Shown piece by piece: positions 23,686 through 35,486 of a stretch of 64,000 nt of DNA. The position numbers and the translations under genes were made by a program. The number at the start of each line of letters is the position of its first letter. The stretch's first letter is position 1. The notes beneath the pieces were generated by a model that worked only from the letters and a program-made list of their open reading frames with translations, was not told the origin of the DNA and made no database searches. The stretch lies in assembly GCA_017979445.1 (NCBI GenBank), contig CM030715.1, forward strand, positions 26,852,669 to 26,916,668, read 5' to 3'. Source of the DNA: Akebia trifoliata. Taxonomy: Eukaryota > Streptophyta > Magnoliopsida > Ranunculales > Lardizabalaceae.

Positions 23686-24138
23686 ATGGCCACATATCAT
23701 GAGAAACCCACCTTTGTTTCACCATTACAAGAACATGAAGAAGAAGAAGACTATGTTGAAGATACCTTTACCACTAGTGGGTGTGGGTGTGGATGTTTAC
23801 ATGCCTTCTGCTTCAAACTAAGGGGATGTAAAGATGGTGCATATAGAAATCTATCACAGAGGCAACAGCAACAAGGACAAACAGGAGAGGACTGCAGGGA
23901 GAGTTGGTGGGTGGAGAGAGGGAAGGGGTTGAAAGAAATATCAGAGAGAATAGCAGGGCCTAAATGGAAAAATTTCATTCGTAAACTAAGCAATTACAAG
24001 AAAAGCAGGAATCCTACTTCTCCTCAATATGGGTATGATCCTAGAAGCTATGCTCTTAATTTCGATGGAGGCAGCTTCGACAAGGAAGATGATCTCTTGT
24101 TTCGTAACGGGTTCGGATCAACGTCAGTGCCCATCTGA
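23686..24138 (+). CDS. Plant-specific small protein of unknown function (YDPxSYALNFD motif)
   Basis: A single-exon 150-residue protein. It begins MATYHEKPTFVSP and has an acidic patch (EHEEEEDYVED), then a cysteine/glycine cluster (SGCGCGCLHAFCFKLRGC) and a glutamine run (RQQQQGQ). The segment WWVERGKGLKEISERIAGPKW follows, then KNFIRKLS and a basic stretch, and YDPRSYALNFDGG near residues 119-131. The combination of a WW...GPKWK segment with a C-terminal YDPxSYALNFD motif occurs in a family of small plant proteins without known biochemical function. No signal peptide or membrane segment is seen. The frame is open to an ATG at 23,551, but the TATA box between the two ATGs favours 23,686. No function is assigned. 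Confidence 0.82.
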   Translation: MATYHEKPTFVSPLQEHEEEEDYVEDTFTTSGCGCGCLHAFCFKLRGCKDGAYRNLSQRQQQQGQTGEDCRESWWVERGKGLKEISERIAGPKWKNFIRKLSNYKKSRNPTSPQYGYDPRSYALNFDGGSFDKEDDLLFRNGFGSTSVPI

Positions 24139-24363
24139 TCCGACTCGGTGTTGATTATCCTGATAAAAATTATGATTTTTTAATTGCCTCCCTATTTAAT
24201 TTATTATATTGTAAATGACTCTTGATAAAAAGTAATTATTATTGTTTCCCTCGTGTTATGGTTTTGACTTTTGACCAATTCCCTCTCTCTTGCCTGAAAT
24301 TTTCTCATATGAAGGGTGAATTCAGTGTTTACAATTAGAAATTGTCGAAATTGATAAATTTTG
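24139..24363. other. 3' flank of the 150-residue protein gene
   Basis: AT-rich, presumably containing the 3' UTR and polyadenylation region. No other feature recognised. Confidence 0.4.
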
Positions 24364-24525
24364 ACATTGGGATTTACTGCAATTCTCACATTTCTTAAGT
24401 GGCTGTGCACATAACTGTAGATCTGTTTTCTTGAGATACGAGTAAAAAGCTTCTTCACTTATGTGTGCATCGCCACATCAGAAATGTGAGAATCGCAATA
24501 AATCCAATGCTCCCAAGCATTAGTG
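24364..24525. mobile_element. Hairpin MITE, family H (copy 3)
   Basis: 'ttgacattgggatttactgc' on the left pairs with 'aataaatccaatgctc' on the right, and 'aattctcacatttct' pairs with 'gaaatgtgagaatcg'. The centre carries the family phrase 'cacataactgtagatctg', 'cttgagatacgagtaaaaag'. A more decayed relative may lie at about 24,660-24,770. Confidence 0.65.
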
Positions 24526-24821
24526 ATCTTTTAAATCTAGTAGGGTATGTTTAAATATGCGGCATTAATTAAGGATTAAGGAAAAATAAAACCTTTAAAA
24601 GATTATTTTCTTGTACTATCATATCTTTATTTTTTATGTTTTTGAGTCGAGATTCTGAGTCAAAAAATTTCACTTGGTTGATGTGGTAAGTGCACAAAAT
24701 AATAGATCTTTTCTTTGGGATATAGAAGGAAAAAAGATTTATGGTTCTGTGCACTTGTCATGTTGACCGAGTACATATCGAATAAGTCTTTTCAAGTCCG
24801 TTTATCATTAGTCGTAATTAT

Positions 24822-25265
24822 GCACAAAGAGTTACATGGTTAACTCAATAAGGGATACATCCACGAATAATTTGACCAAGAAATTATCACTATTAATCTT
24901 GGAGAAAATTACAAGGTTGACTTTATAGAAAATGTCTTAGAACGGAGAGAAAATCAATAAGAACCTCTCATACCAATATATGCCATTAAATCCATCTACC
25001 TTCTTGCTCCAATTTTATTCCTACAAGCTTTTAAATAAAAAATCCTCTTAAAGAATTCCAACAATGACCATGTATTTAAGACAAAGAAAAAATATAAATC
25101 AAGAAAACCCTCCTTCACTCTAAAATCCTCTCACCAAATACATTTTTTGAGATCAAACTCATAAAAGGCTCTATCTAGAGAGATTACAAAAATACAAAAA
25201 TGCCTCCCAAATAATTAGGAGACTAATGTCTTTAAGAAGACTGATTTTGGATCACTATCCCAACA
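24822..25265 (-). repeat. 3' LTR of copia element 1 (truncated)
   Basis: On the minus strand it begins TGTTGGGATAGTGATCC directly after the polypurine tract. It matches the split 5' LTR over its length but stops about 115 bp before the expected end, so the left target duplication is lost. Confidence 0.85.
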
Positions 25266-25399
25266 ATCTCCACCTTGATACGAAATCACATCCTTGTCTT
25301 ACCAAATCTTTTCTCTTACTTTTTCTTAAAACCTAGAGAAGTTAAGTTCCAATCTAACTTCTTTACTTAGATCGACTTTGTAAGCATATCTGCAAGATT

Positions 25400-25736
25400 T
25401 TCCTCGATCTTCACCTTAACCAACCGAACTCTACCATTTTCAACAACTTGTCAAATGTAGTAATATTGAACCAATATGTGTCTTGACCTGTTGTGAATTG
25501 AATTCTTGGCCAAGTGAATAGCACCCATATTGTCACAAAATAATTCCATGGGTTTGCAAACAATACCCATATCCTTCATCAATCCTTGGAGCCATACCAC
25601 TTCCTTTGAAGCGTCCGTTGTCGCCATGTATTCCGCCTCGATAGTGGATAAAGCAACCGTATCTTGAAGTCTTGATATCTAACTTATCGATCCATTTGCA
25701 AAACAAAACACAATTGCCGATATTGATCTTCTTCAA
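25400..25736 (-). pseudogene. Copia 1 RNase H remnant
   Basis: Reading on the minus strand gives the copia RNase H signature LSTIEAEYMA, then ASKEVVWLQGLMKDMG, LFCDNMGAIHLAKN and NRSRHI. The frame is interrupted. This domain degrades the RNA of the RNA-DNA hybrid during reverse transcription; the copy is not functional. Confidence 0.85.
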
Positions 25737-26087
25737 TCGAGATCACTAGCAAAGTTATCATCCACAAAATCTTGAATTGAACTTGAGCCCTTGTTATATG
25801 TGATAGCATAATTACTAGTACCTCTCAAATACTGAAGTCCTCATTTTGTAGCTTCTCAATGAACCTTCTCGAGATTTGCCATAAATCAGCTTAGTACACT
25901 AACCACATGTGCAATGTCCAGTCTAGAGCACACCATGTCAAACATTAAATTCCCAATAACACTTGCATATGGAACATTTTTCATACTTTTTTTTTCTTCT
26001 TTGCTTCCATGATTTTGCTTTGAAGATAACTTGAAATGAGATGCTAAAGGTGTTTTCACCAGCTTTGCCTTGCTCATGCCAAAATTT

Positions 26088-26918
26088 TCAAACACCCTTT
26101 CGATGTATGCCCTTTGAGAAAATGATAAAAATCCCATTTTGCCTATTTCTAATTTTAATTCTAAGATTTTGCCTTGTCAGTCCGAGATCTTTCATGTCAA
26201 ATCTTCTTCTTAAACTTGCCTTGAGTTCATCAATCTTAGTCTTATCCTTACATACCAAAAACATGTCATTTGCATACAAGACGAAAATCAAATATGAGTC
26301 ATCATCAAAGAACTTCAAAGAAATGCAATGATCATACATACTCATTGTATAACCAATGCTTGCCGTAAACGTGTCAAATGTCTTATACCATTGCCTTGAT
26401 GCTTGCTTCAACCCATACAAAGACCTTTTTAATTTGTATACTAGCCCTTCTTTGCCTTTATCAATGAAGCCTTTCGATTATTGCATGTAAAATTTTTCTT
26501 GAAGTTCCCACCATGTAAAAAAGCCGTCTTCGCATCCATTTGCTCGAATTCTAAATCATGCATTGCAACCAAGTCAAGAACCAAACGAATGGAAACTAAT
26601 TTTACTACCGATGGATGCAAAAAATTCATCAAAATCAATACCTTGCTTTTGTGAAAATTCCTTCGTAACTAGCATTGCCTTGTACCTTTCAAGTTTTCCA
26701 TCGAACCATTTCTTTATCTTGAACACCCATTTGCATCCAATTGCCTTTCTACCTTTCAGTAACTTTACAAAATCCCAAGTCTTATTTATTTGAAGAGCCG
26801 ACATTTTTTCTTCCACAGTCTTCTTCCAATGACTTGAATCACTCCTCTCAATGACTTCATAAAAAGAAGTTAGCTCGTCATTCCCTACAATCAAAGTATG
26901 CAAAATATGAGGATCCAC
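26088..26918 (-). pseudogene. Copia 1 reverse transcriptase remnant
   Basis: Two main frames carry RT blocks. The first has HWKKTVEEKMSALQINKTW, GCKWVFKIK, and QGIDFDEFFA. The second has YGLKQASRQWYKTFD and MKDLGL. The catalytic motif, normally YVDD, reads YAND, so one catalytic aspartate is replaced. Frameshifts and stops separate the blocks; C-terminal RT wording (SFSQRAYIERVFENFGMSKA) continues at 25,886-26,137. Confidence 0.88.
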
Positions 26919-27267
26919 ATAATCTTTGTGTCACATAGGTGGATGGTTTTGTTTTGTAGAACACTTGGGCTCGAGAAACATATCTTCGTCTTGATAGTGA
27001 TGTTTCCTCATTTTCGCTTTCCTATTCAACATGTTCCTCACCATTATCAATGGAAACATTATAAAAAAAAGATCAATGCACCTGGAGAAAATATTTCTTG
27101 ATGGATCTCAAATTCTTGGTTTTCATCTCTTTCTTCTCGATCATTAGCAACACTTTTCAACTCTTTTGCTAACATAGAGGATTCATCAAAATGAACATCC
27201 CGACTATTGATTATTTTGTGAGTGCTTAGATCCTACAATTGATATCCCTTCATACCCTTGCTATAAC

Positions 27268-28436
27268 CTACAAAGATGCATTTCTTTGATTTTGGATCCA
27301 ACTTGTTTCTTTGACAACTTGGAACAAGTGCATAAGCATCACATTCAAAAAATTACACAAATCAGAGTAATCGCTAGGAGTTCCATACCACATTTCAGTT
27401 GGAGTCTTATTTCCCAAAGCCATCGAAGGTAATCGATTAATGAGATAATAAGTCATTGAAGCCGCTTCTGCTCATTACTCTTGTTTTAAACCGGTATTGC
27501 TCAACATGCACCATGGATGTTTCATCAAAGTACGATTTATTCTTTCTATAACACCATTTTATTGAGGACTATCAACATTTGTGCAATGCCTAACAATCCA
27601 TCATCCCGATAATAATCATTGAACTCATTTAATGTGAACTCTCTCCTACTATCTGTTCGAAAAACCTTGATGCGACGTCTCGTAGACTTTTCTAATTTAG
27701 CTTTAAAATGCTTGAATGCACTATACACATTCCTTCTAGACTTGAGAATTTTGATCTATACCCTTCCTGAGAAGTCATTAATGAATGACACAAAGTAATG
27801 TGCACTTCCATATGACATAATTGGTGAAAGTCCCCAAACATCCGAGTAGATGTAATCAAGTATGCGTTTGCTCATATGTCTCTTAGCCTTGAATACCCTT
27901 CTATGTTGTTTTCCATAAATACAATGCTCACAAAATTCAAACATTCCAAATTTTAGTGAAGGAATAAGATTCTTTTTCATCAAGACCTCCATACCTTTGC
28001 TACTCATGTATCCCAACCTTTGATGCTATGGTCGAAGTCGAAATTCTTTATTTTCTACCACCGGATTTGCTTCCTCATTTATTATTGTGCTTCCCAATAA
28101 CTTGTACAAGTTTTTAAATTGAATCCCATTTCATTACAACTAGAGTCCCTCTTGAAACTTTAATCATTCCACCTTGTCCGGTGAATTTGTAACTTCCAAG
28201 TCTAGGGAAGGGAGAGAAATCAAGCTTTTCTTTAAATTTGACATATTCTTAACATCTTCAATTTTTTGAATTGTCCCATCAAACATTCTTAAGCAAATCG
28301 AGCCCATCCCAATCATCTTGCTAGATGAATTGTTCCCTATTGATACCAACCCTCCTTCACATGGCTTGAATGAATCAAACCAAGATTTATGTGGACACAT
28401 ATGCTGGGTGGCACCACTATCAAGAACCCAATTTTG
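27268..28436 (-). pseudogene. Copia 1 protease end, pre-integrase and integrase remnant
   Basis: On the minus strand 28,164-28,400 carries CPHKSWFDSFKPCEGG and the following ISLPSLDLE. 27,756-28,016 carries the pre-integrase zinc-binding signature (HQRLGYMSSKG... CEHCIYGKQHRRVF) and the first integrase core block (IYSDVWGLSPIMSYGSAHYFV). 27,268-27,728 carries RIKVFRTDSRREFTLNEFNDY and INRLPSMALGNKTPTEMWYG. Several frameshifts and stops make it non-functional. Confidence 0.85.
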
Positions 28437-28705
28437 TTAGAATGTCAGATTGTTAGCCACCATTAACACCTCTTCTTTTATGTAAGCCGAAGTAGATTGT
28501 TCAACTTGATTAGCTTCATCTTTAGCTTCATTTTGCTTTTCACCTTCAGAACTAAAATCTCTGGATTAACCCAAACCTTTCCTCTTCCTATAATTTTTCT
28601 TCACACCGACTTGCCACAAAACCAACACGTGATTTTATCACTTGAGTCTTTCGACTTTGATCAAAACTTTGACTTGCTCCTTGAATGGTTGTTTGATGAA
28701 CTACC

Positions 28706-29170
28706 TTACTCATTCAATCTATCTCTTACCACAAGTGCTTCTATTTTCGAATTAATTGAGCAATCCAAAGATAAATTGTTTTTTAGTTCATCGACAAGAA
28801 GAGCATCACAAACTGAATCCAAATGGAGAGAATCTTTTTTGCTACGACTCAACATGATCACAAGATTATCATAAGATTTCAGCAATGTGCAAAGCAAGGT
28901 AACTGCCTTATCCTCGTCCTTTATCTTCACCCCGATGCTTTCAAGTTGACAAATAAGGTTGTTGAATTCATTCAAATGCTCCGAGACCTTCGTCTCTTCC
29001 TTCATTATCAAAAAGTATAATTTTCTTTTTAAGAAAATCCTATTGGTGAGGGACTTCGTTTGATACAAACTTTCCAATTTCCCCCATAAATCTTTTGTAG
29101 TCTTTTCTCCAATAATGTTGAACAACACTTCCTTCGTTAAGTAAAAACATATGGTAACCCTTACCTTCAA
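28706..29170 (-). pseudogene. Copia 1 gag remnant
   Basis: Encodes LWGKLESLYQTKSLTNRIFL, a flexible middle region, HLNEFNNLICQLESIG and VTLLCTLLKSYDNLV, the usual wording of the copia gag (UBN2-type) region. The N-terminal part and the zinc knuckle are not in the same frame. Confidence 0.85.
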
Positions 29171-29371
29171 GTCAAGTTCTTCTCAATCATCATCAAACAA
29201 TGATTCTGGCTTATTGTCTTTCCCATTCAAAGCCTTGTGTTGCCCTTGTTGCACTAACAAATCATGCATCTTCAATTTTCAAATTTCAAAATCCATTTTC
29301 CCATACTCACCATTTTCTTAAAAAATCTTCTCACAAATAATTTCACAAACACCTTGTGCTCTGATACTACT

Positions 29372-29699
29372 TGTAACAAAGAATTCCCACAACAATAATA
29401 TAAAAGATGTCTCAAGAATAATAACAAGCAAAATATGTTTGAAATAAATTAATAGAGGGAATAGAAATTAGGAAAAATAACCACAACACAAAGAGTTAAA
29501 TTGTTCATCCAGTAAGGGCTATATTCATGGGCAATCCGATAAGGAAATTATCACTATCAATCTTGTAAAAAATTACAAGGTTGAGTTTATAGAGAATGCC
29601 TTACAATGGAGAATAAGAACATTCCATACCAACACATATCATCAAATCCATTTATCTTTTTTACTTCAACTTTGTTCCAACAAGCTTGTAGATTAAAAA
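29372..29699 (-). repeat. 5' LTR of copia element 1, part interrupted by element 2
   Basis: Begins (plus-strand view) TGTAACAAAGAATTCC directly beside the primer-binding site. It continues at 36,011-36,251 after the inserted element and ends ...CCCAACA at 36,251. Confidence 0.85.
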
Positions 29700-29915
29700 T
29701 GTTGGAATTATTATTTTATTATTTATTTATTTTCGTTATCAAAATTATTTTGTGGCCTTTTCACATATACAAATTTTATATAAATACTGGATTGTAATTT
29801 GTTCAAAATATTAAGGATAAAATTGGAAACCATGTTAGTGGTCTGGCATTGGTTACCAGCATCAAATATGATGGGTTAGTGAACATCCTATCAAAACTTA
29901 AGTGGTATTCACCTA

Positions 29916-29950
29916 ATACTAGAATTCTACGATGGGTAGAATTCTAGTAT
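29916..29950 (+). repeat. Perfect 15-bp inverted repeat upstream of the LTR TATA box
   Basis: ATACTAGAATTCTAC and its exact inverse are separated by 5 bp, 7 bp before the TATA box. The same arms are intact in the 3' LTR (35,703-35,737), while the loop has changed by one base. Confidence 0.9.
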
Positions 29951-29957
29951 CCTTCTT

Positions 29958-29965
29958 TATAAATA
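29958..29965 (+). promoter_or_regulatory. TATA box of copia 2 LTR promoter
   Basis: TATAAATA in the expected U3 position of the LTR, conserved in the 3' LTR copy (TTTATAAATAGG). Presumed RNA polymerase II start about 30 bp downstream. Confidence 0.7.
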
Positions 29966-30277
29966 GGTGGTCGTCCCCCCCTCTCTACACACATATTATT
30001 CTATTATTGAGATAGAGATTCCCATCACCAAAAGTGTAAGCAGAGTTGGGGTAGTGCACCTGTTATTGAGATAGAAGTTCCCATCACCAAAAGTGTAGGC
30101 AGAGTTGGGGTAGTGCACCTGTTCTTTGCAGATCAAGATCAACATATTCTCCGCGGATAATCGAAAAAGCGAATCCAGGTATTTTACAATTATTGTTTGT
30201 TCGATTCGATTATTATATTGTTTGTTCAAGATCAAATCCTAGATCCATGTCTACTATGTTTATAGTTATTGCAAACA

Positions 30278-31990
30278 ATTGGTATCAGAGCCTCTCTGGA
30301 TTTGTTCTTGTTCAAAAAAATTGTTGATTAAATCTGATTTGAGTAGATTTAATCTTGAAATAAATATTATTTATTTATTTATGGATTCGTTGGAAACGAT
30401 TTATTTCAAAATTAAATCTGTTACTTTATTTCAAAGAAGATTAATAAAGGCAGAAATCTCGTTCTACCAATTGAAGAGAACCGAACTTTGAATAAATTCG
30501 AAGTCGAATTTAAAACAATCGATCTTGATTGAATTTGAAACGAACCCAGATTTACATTTGAAATAAATTGATTATTGATTAGAAATCGAACACTATTCAA
30601 ATCGAAATCGAATCAATAAGATATAACGATAGTAAAACTCTAAAATCTAGATCTGTTAAGATCGAATAAGAATAAAATAAAATAAAAAAGATTTTTCGAT
30701 TTTCAAATTTCAGTCGATCAGATTTGCCGATCTGAGTCGTGAGGTTTTAATTGGACGCTACCGGACAGTTTCTGGTGACTGTATGTATCGTTTGACACTG
30801 TCGATCATACCTGCCGGTCGACGAATGGATGGCTACGATTAAGTGGCGGCGAGACTAGGGTTTACAGCAGATTTGTCTTCTTGATGAAGAAGACGATCAC
30901 TTTGGGTTGGGCTGGGCCGACTCAATTGAGTTTTGATTGGGCCAAGCCCGATAGTTATTTGGGTTTTGAGTATTTTGATTGGACCAAGCCTGTTTATTAA
31001 TTCAGTTGGGCTAAGCCCGAGTCACTTTAAACCAATGTTTTATAATGTCTGTTGGGTTAAACCCGTTTCAGACTCGAATCGACTCACTTAACCGAACCGT
31101 TTGGGTCAACCTACCCGATTCAAGTCAAATCGATCCAGTCGAACCGGTTCAGTTGGTTCAAGTGTGAACCAAAACAAAGAAAATCGATTTTTCCTTTAAA
31201 AACTTTGAAAAATCATAACTAAATCGTTTTAACTCCGATTTAGACAAAACAATAGTCCATTTTGAATATTTTTTCGAGATCTATTCAATAAAATGTTAAA
31301 ATAATTTATTGACAGCAACATATAACAGTAAAATTTAGATTAAATTGTACCTTTTTGGAGAATATATCTATAATTACTTTCTTTTATATTGAATAATTTA
31401 TTTTGTTATTTTAATGTACCCACATATAAAACTAGAGTAATTAGAAAGCAAATTTAGATATATTAGGGTATAGGTCTTGCCTATAGGGGTTTAGGAAGAC
31501 ATTTTGAGTGATAGTTCAAGGAACGTGATGGAAATAGAATAGTAGTCTACCTAAAGGTGACCGTTCTATGAAAGTTACGGGTTCTTGAATTCTGAGATTT
31601 AGTGTCTCACTAAGATCACTTTGTGACATTCTTTTACATGAAATCACTAACTTCTGCCTAATGGTGATTTATGAATGTTTGTGTAGATCGAGTGAATAAA
31701 ATAGTCACAAGTGTGAAGGGGAGAGAAGGATAACCCTCTTGCCTAAAGGTGTGGATAGTATCTGGATTGAACTGGAACATAAGTGACTTGGTCTATGTGC
31801 GAACTCCAACACAATTTTAGGGAACATATAGCATATTGAGATCTCAGCCCAAAGGCGAGTCTTGATGATGCGACTTGTTTGTACCTGCAGACTGGAAAGT
31901 TTTATCCTTAATAAAACACTCTGAAACGATTCGACCAAAACCCCTAGTACGAATTGAAATAATTGAATCCCACAGTATATATATTAATGT
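30278..31990 (+). other. Long untranslated leader of copia 2
   Basis: About 1.7 kb between primer site and gag without a convincing ORF. The part around 30,880-31,150 is less AT-rich, with repeated 'ttgggctgggcc/gggccaagcc' words. From 31,476 to 31,859 five degenerate copies of 'tgcctaaaggtga' recur at 70-110-bp spacing. Confidence 0.7.
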
Positions 31991-32796
31991 TTGACCATAT
32001 TTAATCCAGCTATGGATGGGTCATTGATTCAAAAGAGTCTGGCAGGAATTGAGCCTCTTAATGGCTCTAATTATTCATCCTGGAGGATAAATATTGATAT
32101 TTTGTTGGGATGCATGGATTTTGATTTTGTTCTTTTTGAGGACATCCCACCAGCTCTACTTCAGATTCTACGGAGTTGGTAAGAACCCATTTTGTTAAAT
32201 GGGAAAAGGTTAATAGATTGTCCATGATGATCATTCGAGCATCTATTAGTGAGATTTTTCGAGGTGGTATTCATACCACAGATACAGCTAATGAACTGTT
32301 GCAGGTTATCAAGAAACAGTTTGTGGGGAACAAAGAGATCAGTTCAGTATGAGTATTTGGGTCAGCTAATGAATCTGAAATATGATGGTAACTAAAATGT
32401 GCGGGAACACATACTTAAGATGTCAAAACTTGTCATTTGTCTTCGAGAGTAAGGGATTATTTTGAAGATGACCTTTTGGTTCACATGACAGTTTTATCTC
32501 TGTCTAAATATTTTGATACTCTTAAGGTCAATTACAGTGCACAAGAAACTAAATGGGAGTTAAATCAGTTGATTTCTCTTTGTGTTACTGAGGAAGCAAG
32601 ATTGAGAGGATCGAAGGTTGAGTTAGCTCACTTGGCAGTTCATGCAAGTATTAAGAAAAATTTCAAGTTCAAGAGTTTCAAGAATCAGAAAATAATCAAA
32701 GAAAAGACAGAAGCTAGGAAAACAGATACTGAAGAATGCTGGTTCTGTAAGAAGAATGGACACATGAAGAGGGATTGCTTTGCTTATAAGAATTGA
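31991..32796 (+). pseudogene. Copia 2 gag remnant with zinc knuckle
   Basis: The N-terminal part reads AGIEPLNGSNYSSWRINIDI, the usual start of copia gag. It is interrupted by stops near 32,180-32,440. The C-terminal frame ends with CWFCKKNGHMKRDC, an intact CX2CX4HX4C zinc knuckle that binds nucleic acid. Frames are not continuous. Confidence 0.88.
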
Positions 32797-32841
32797 TTGC
32801 AAAAGAATCTAGAAGGGGTTCGTCAACAAGAAATCGAGCCT

Positions 32842-33375
32842 TAGTCATATTCATGTTTGGAGTTGTCTTACCGAGTTAAAGTTGTATAATCCAAATCAGA
32901 AAAAGCTTGTCCTCAAACGACAACTTGTCATTTTATTGGTTATCCTGAGAGGTCGAAGGATTATAAGTTTTTCTGTCCGTCGAAACATATGGAGATTGTT
33001 GAAATCAATCATGCTAGATTTATTGAAGATGGTCAAAACAGTGGGAGTGAAAAGCGAAGGAAGATTGTATTTGAAGAGAAACGTAGTGATCCACCAATAT
33101 GTTTTATTCCGCAATCTTTACCTCATTTGGTGGCATCACTTATCCGTACAGTCATTATAGAAGATGCAGCAATCCAACCAAAACCCAATCCTCAAGCAGT
33201 GGTGGTTCCAGTTCCACAACCAATCATTCCCATTAGGAGATCTACTCGAGAACGCAGACCCGCTATTACAGATGATTATGAGGTATACTTTCAAGAAGGA
33301 GATGCTATAAAAGGTGATGTAGATGATCCTTCAACATTCAAAGAAGCAATGGACTCAAATGAATCTCAATTCTGA
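32842..33375 (+). pseudogene. Copia 2 integrase C-terminal remnant after an internal deletion
   Basis: Directly after the gag zinc knuckle the sequence jumps to integrase C-terminal wording (HVWSCLTELKLYNPNQKKL, FIGYPERSKDYKFFCPSKH across two frames). RRSTRERRPAITDDYEVYF follows. The protease, pre-integrase and catalytic core of integrase that should lie between are absent, implying a deletion of over 1 kb. Confidence 0.82.
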
Positions 33376-34850
33376 CAGAAAGCAATGAAAGAAGAATTGA
33401 GATCTATGGAAAAGAATGAAGTATGGGAACTAACGAACTTCCAGAAAGTTGTAAGATAATAAAATGAAGGTAAGGCCAATAAGTTTAAAATAAGACTTGT
33501 AGCGAAGGGTTTCAAGCAAAAGCCAGGTATTGATTTCAGTAAAACTTATTCTCCAATTTCTTCTAAAGATTCACTGAGGATCATCTTGGCGATAGTGGCA
33601 CACTATGATTTAGATTTACATCAGATGGATATAAAAATTACTTTCTGAATGGTGAACTAGATGAGGAGATTTACATGGCACAACCTGATAGTTTTAAAAT
33701 TGATAAAAGAGAACATCTTGTCTGCAAGCTGAAAAAATCAATTTATGGGTTGAAACAAGCATCAAGACAGTGGTACTTGAAATTTGATCAGGTAATGACT
33801 GGATACGGATTTAAAGAAAATGTCGTCGACAAGTGCATATATTCAAGATGAGTGGGAGTCGATTCATCATTCTTGTACTTTATGTTGATGATATATTGCT
33901 GGCGAGCAATGATGTTCATCTCTTGTGTGATACAAAATATTTTCTGTCAAAAAGTTTTGATATGAAAGATATGGGAGATGCTCAATATGTTCTAGGGATT
34001 AAAATTCACAGAGATAGACAAGTTGGATTTTTGGATTTGTCACAGAAGGCATACATTGAAAAGGTGCTCAAAAGATTTGGTATGGATAAATGTGCTCCTG
34101 GTAAAGCTCCTGTGGTAAAAGGAGATGTACTCAGCCAAGATCAATGTCCCAAGAACAAGTTTGAAAAGATGGAAGTCGATGCATCAGAATATGCCTCAGC
34201 AGTCGGTAGTCTTATGTATGCAATGATTTGCATCCGACCTAATATCAGTTACATCGTTGGTATGCTTGGGAGATATCAGCAGAACCCCGGTATTGCTCAT
34301 TGGAGAGTAGTAAAGAAAGTAGTTCGGTATTTGCAAAGAACAAAATATTTTATGTTAGTATATAGAAAATCGAGTAAGTTTCAAGTTGTTGGTTATTCTG
34401 ATGCAGATCATGCTGGATGTCGTGATAGCTTGAAGTCTACTTCAAGTTATATTTTCATGCTTGGGCATGGAGCTATCTGATGGAGAAGCTCAAAACAGAT
34501 CATTCTGACAGATTCAACCATGTATTCAGAGTTTATTGGATATTATGAAGCAACTCGTCAAGCAGTTTGGTTGAAAAATTTTATCGGTGAATTAAAGATA
34601 TGGATTCCATTGATAGACTATTGTTATTTATTGTGATAACAAGGCATCTGCTGATTTTACAAAGAATGAAAGAGTGACCAAAGGAAACAAGCACATCGAA
34701 ATAAAGTACCTTTTAATATGTGAAAAGGTTCGTGAAGGATTGATCGAGATTGTCAAGATAGATTCTGGTAATATGATAGCTGACCCTCTCACAAAAGAAC
34801 TCCTGCCTAAACTTTTCAAGGAACATGTAACTCGTATGAGAGTTATCATG
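33376..34850 (+). pseudogene. Copia 2 reverse transcriptase-RNase H remnant
   Basis: RT blocks include KFKIRLVAKGFKQKPGIDFS, LHQMDIK, YGLKQASRQWYLKFD, an intact YVDD (33,881-33,892) and KDMGDAQYVLGIKIHRD. They are followed by LMYAMICIRPNISYIVGML and the RNase H start YSDADHAGCRDSLKSTS. Stops occur at about 33,373, 33,458, 33,645 and 34,479, with frameshifts, so no full-length polyprotein can be made. Confidence 0.9.
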
Positions 34851-35486
34851 TCATTTGTTTATGTTATTTAAGTGTTAAGTTTGTTTTATACTTGTTTTGA
34901 TTCATTTATACTCTTGATAGACTATTTATTGTTGCTTAAAGAAATTAATTATGACTAGTCATTACTTATGCATTATTGTGTACACATGTTATATTTGCCT
35001 GTGAGTAGATGTACTCGTAAAGTGTTAAAGAAATGCTTGGACTAGAAGTGACTTGGCATCACGTTGATGAAGTCTTCATTCTGGAAAGAAAGGTGATGGA
35101 ATATCACATAGCTGGTTGCTAATAAGATATCAGAATGACATACGATGAGTATGAAGCTGGACACCTAGGGAATGTACATACAGACTACATTGAAGGCTGT
35201 ACATTGCCCTAATACCACAAAGAAAGTTCACGTAAAGGTAAACTCCTGAATTTATTGATAGTACTAGTTTTGAGACCATGGAACTGTCTTAGGGCCGACA
35301 AATGAGCACTTTGTTACATCCATAATCCATCATTAGCGGTATCCTTGAATGAAGGTGAGAGTTAAAGATTATCTAAATTATTTTGAACAATTATTTTTCA
35401 AAAGAGTGCACTCGATTATTCAAAAGGTAACAATCCAAAGAGTTGTTTTCTAAACAAAAGGTATATGTGAAGGCCAAGTGGTAGAT

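Larger units (their letters stand above)
29700..30277 (+). repeat. 5' LTR of copia element 2
   Basis: 578 bp from TGTTGGAATTATT to GCAAACA. It contains a 59-bp tandem duplication (units starting 30,006 and 30,065, 'attgagatagagattcccat') that is single in the 3' LTR. This accounts for the size difference. Confidence 0.92.
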
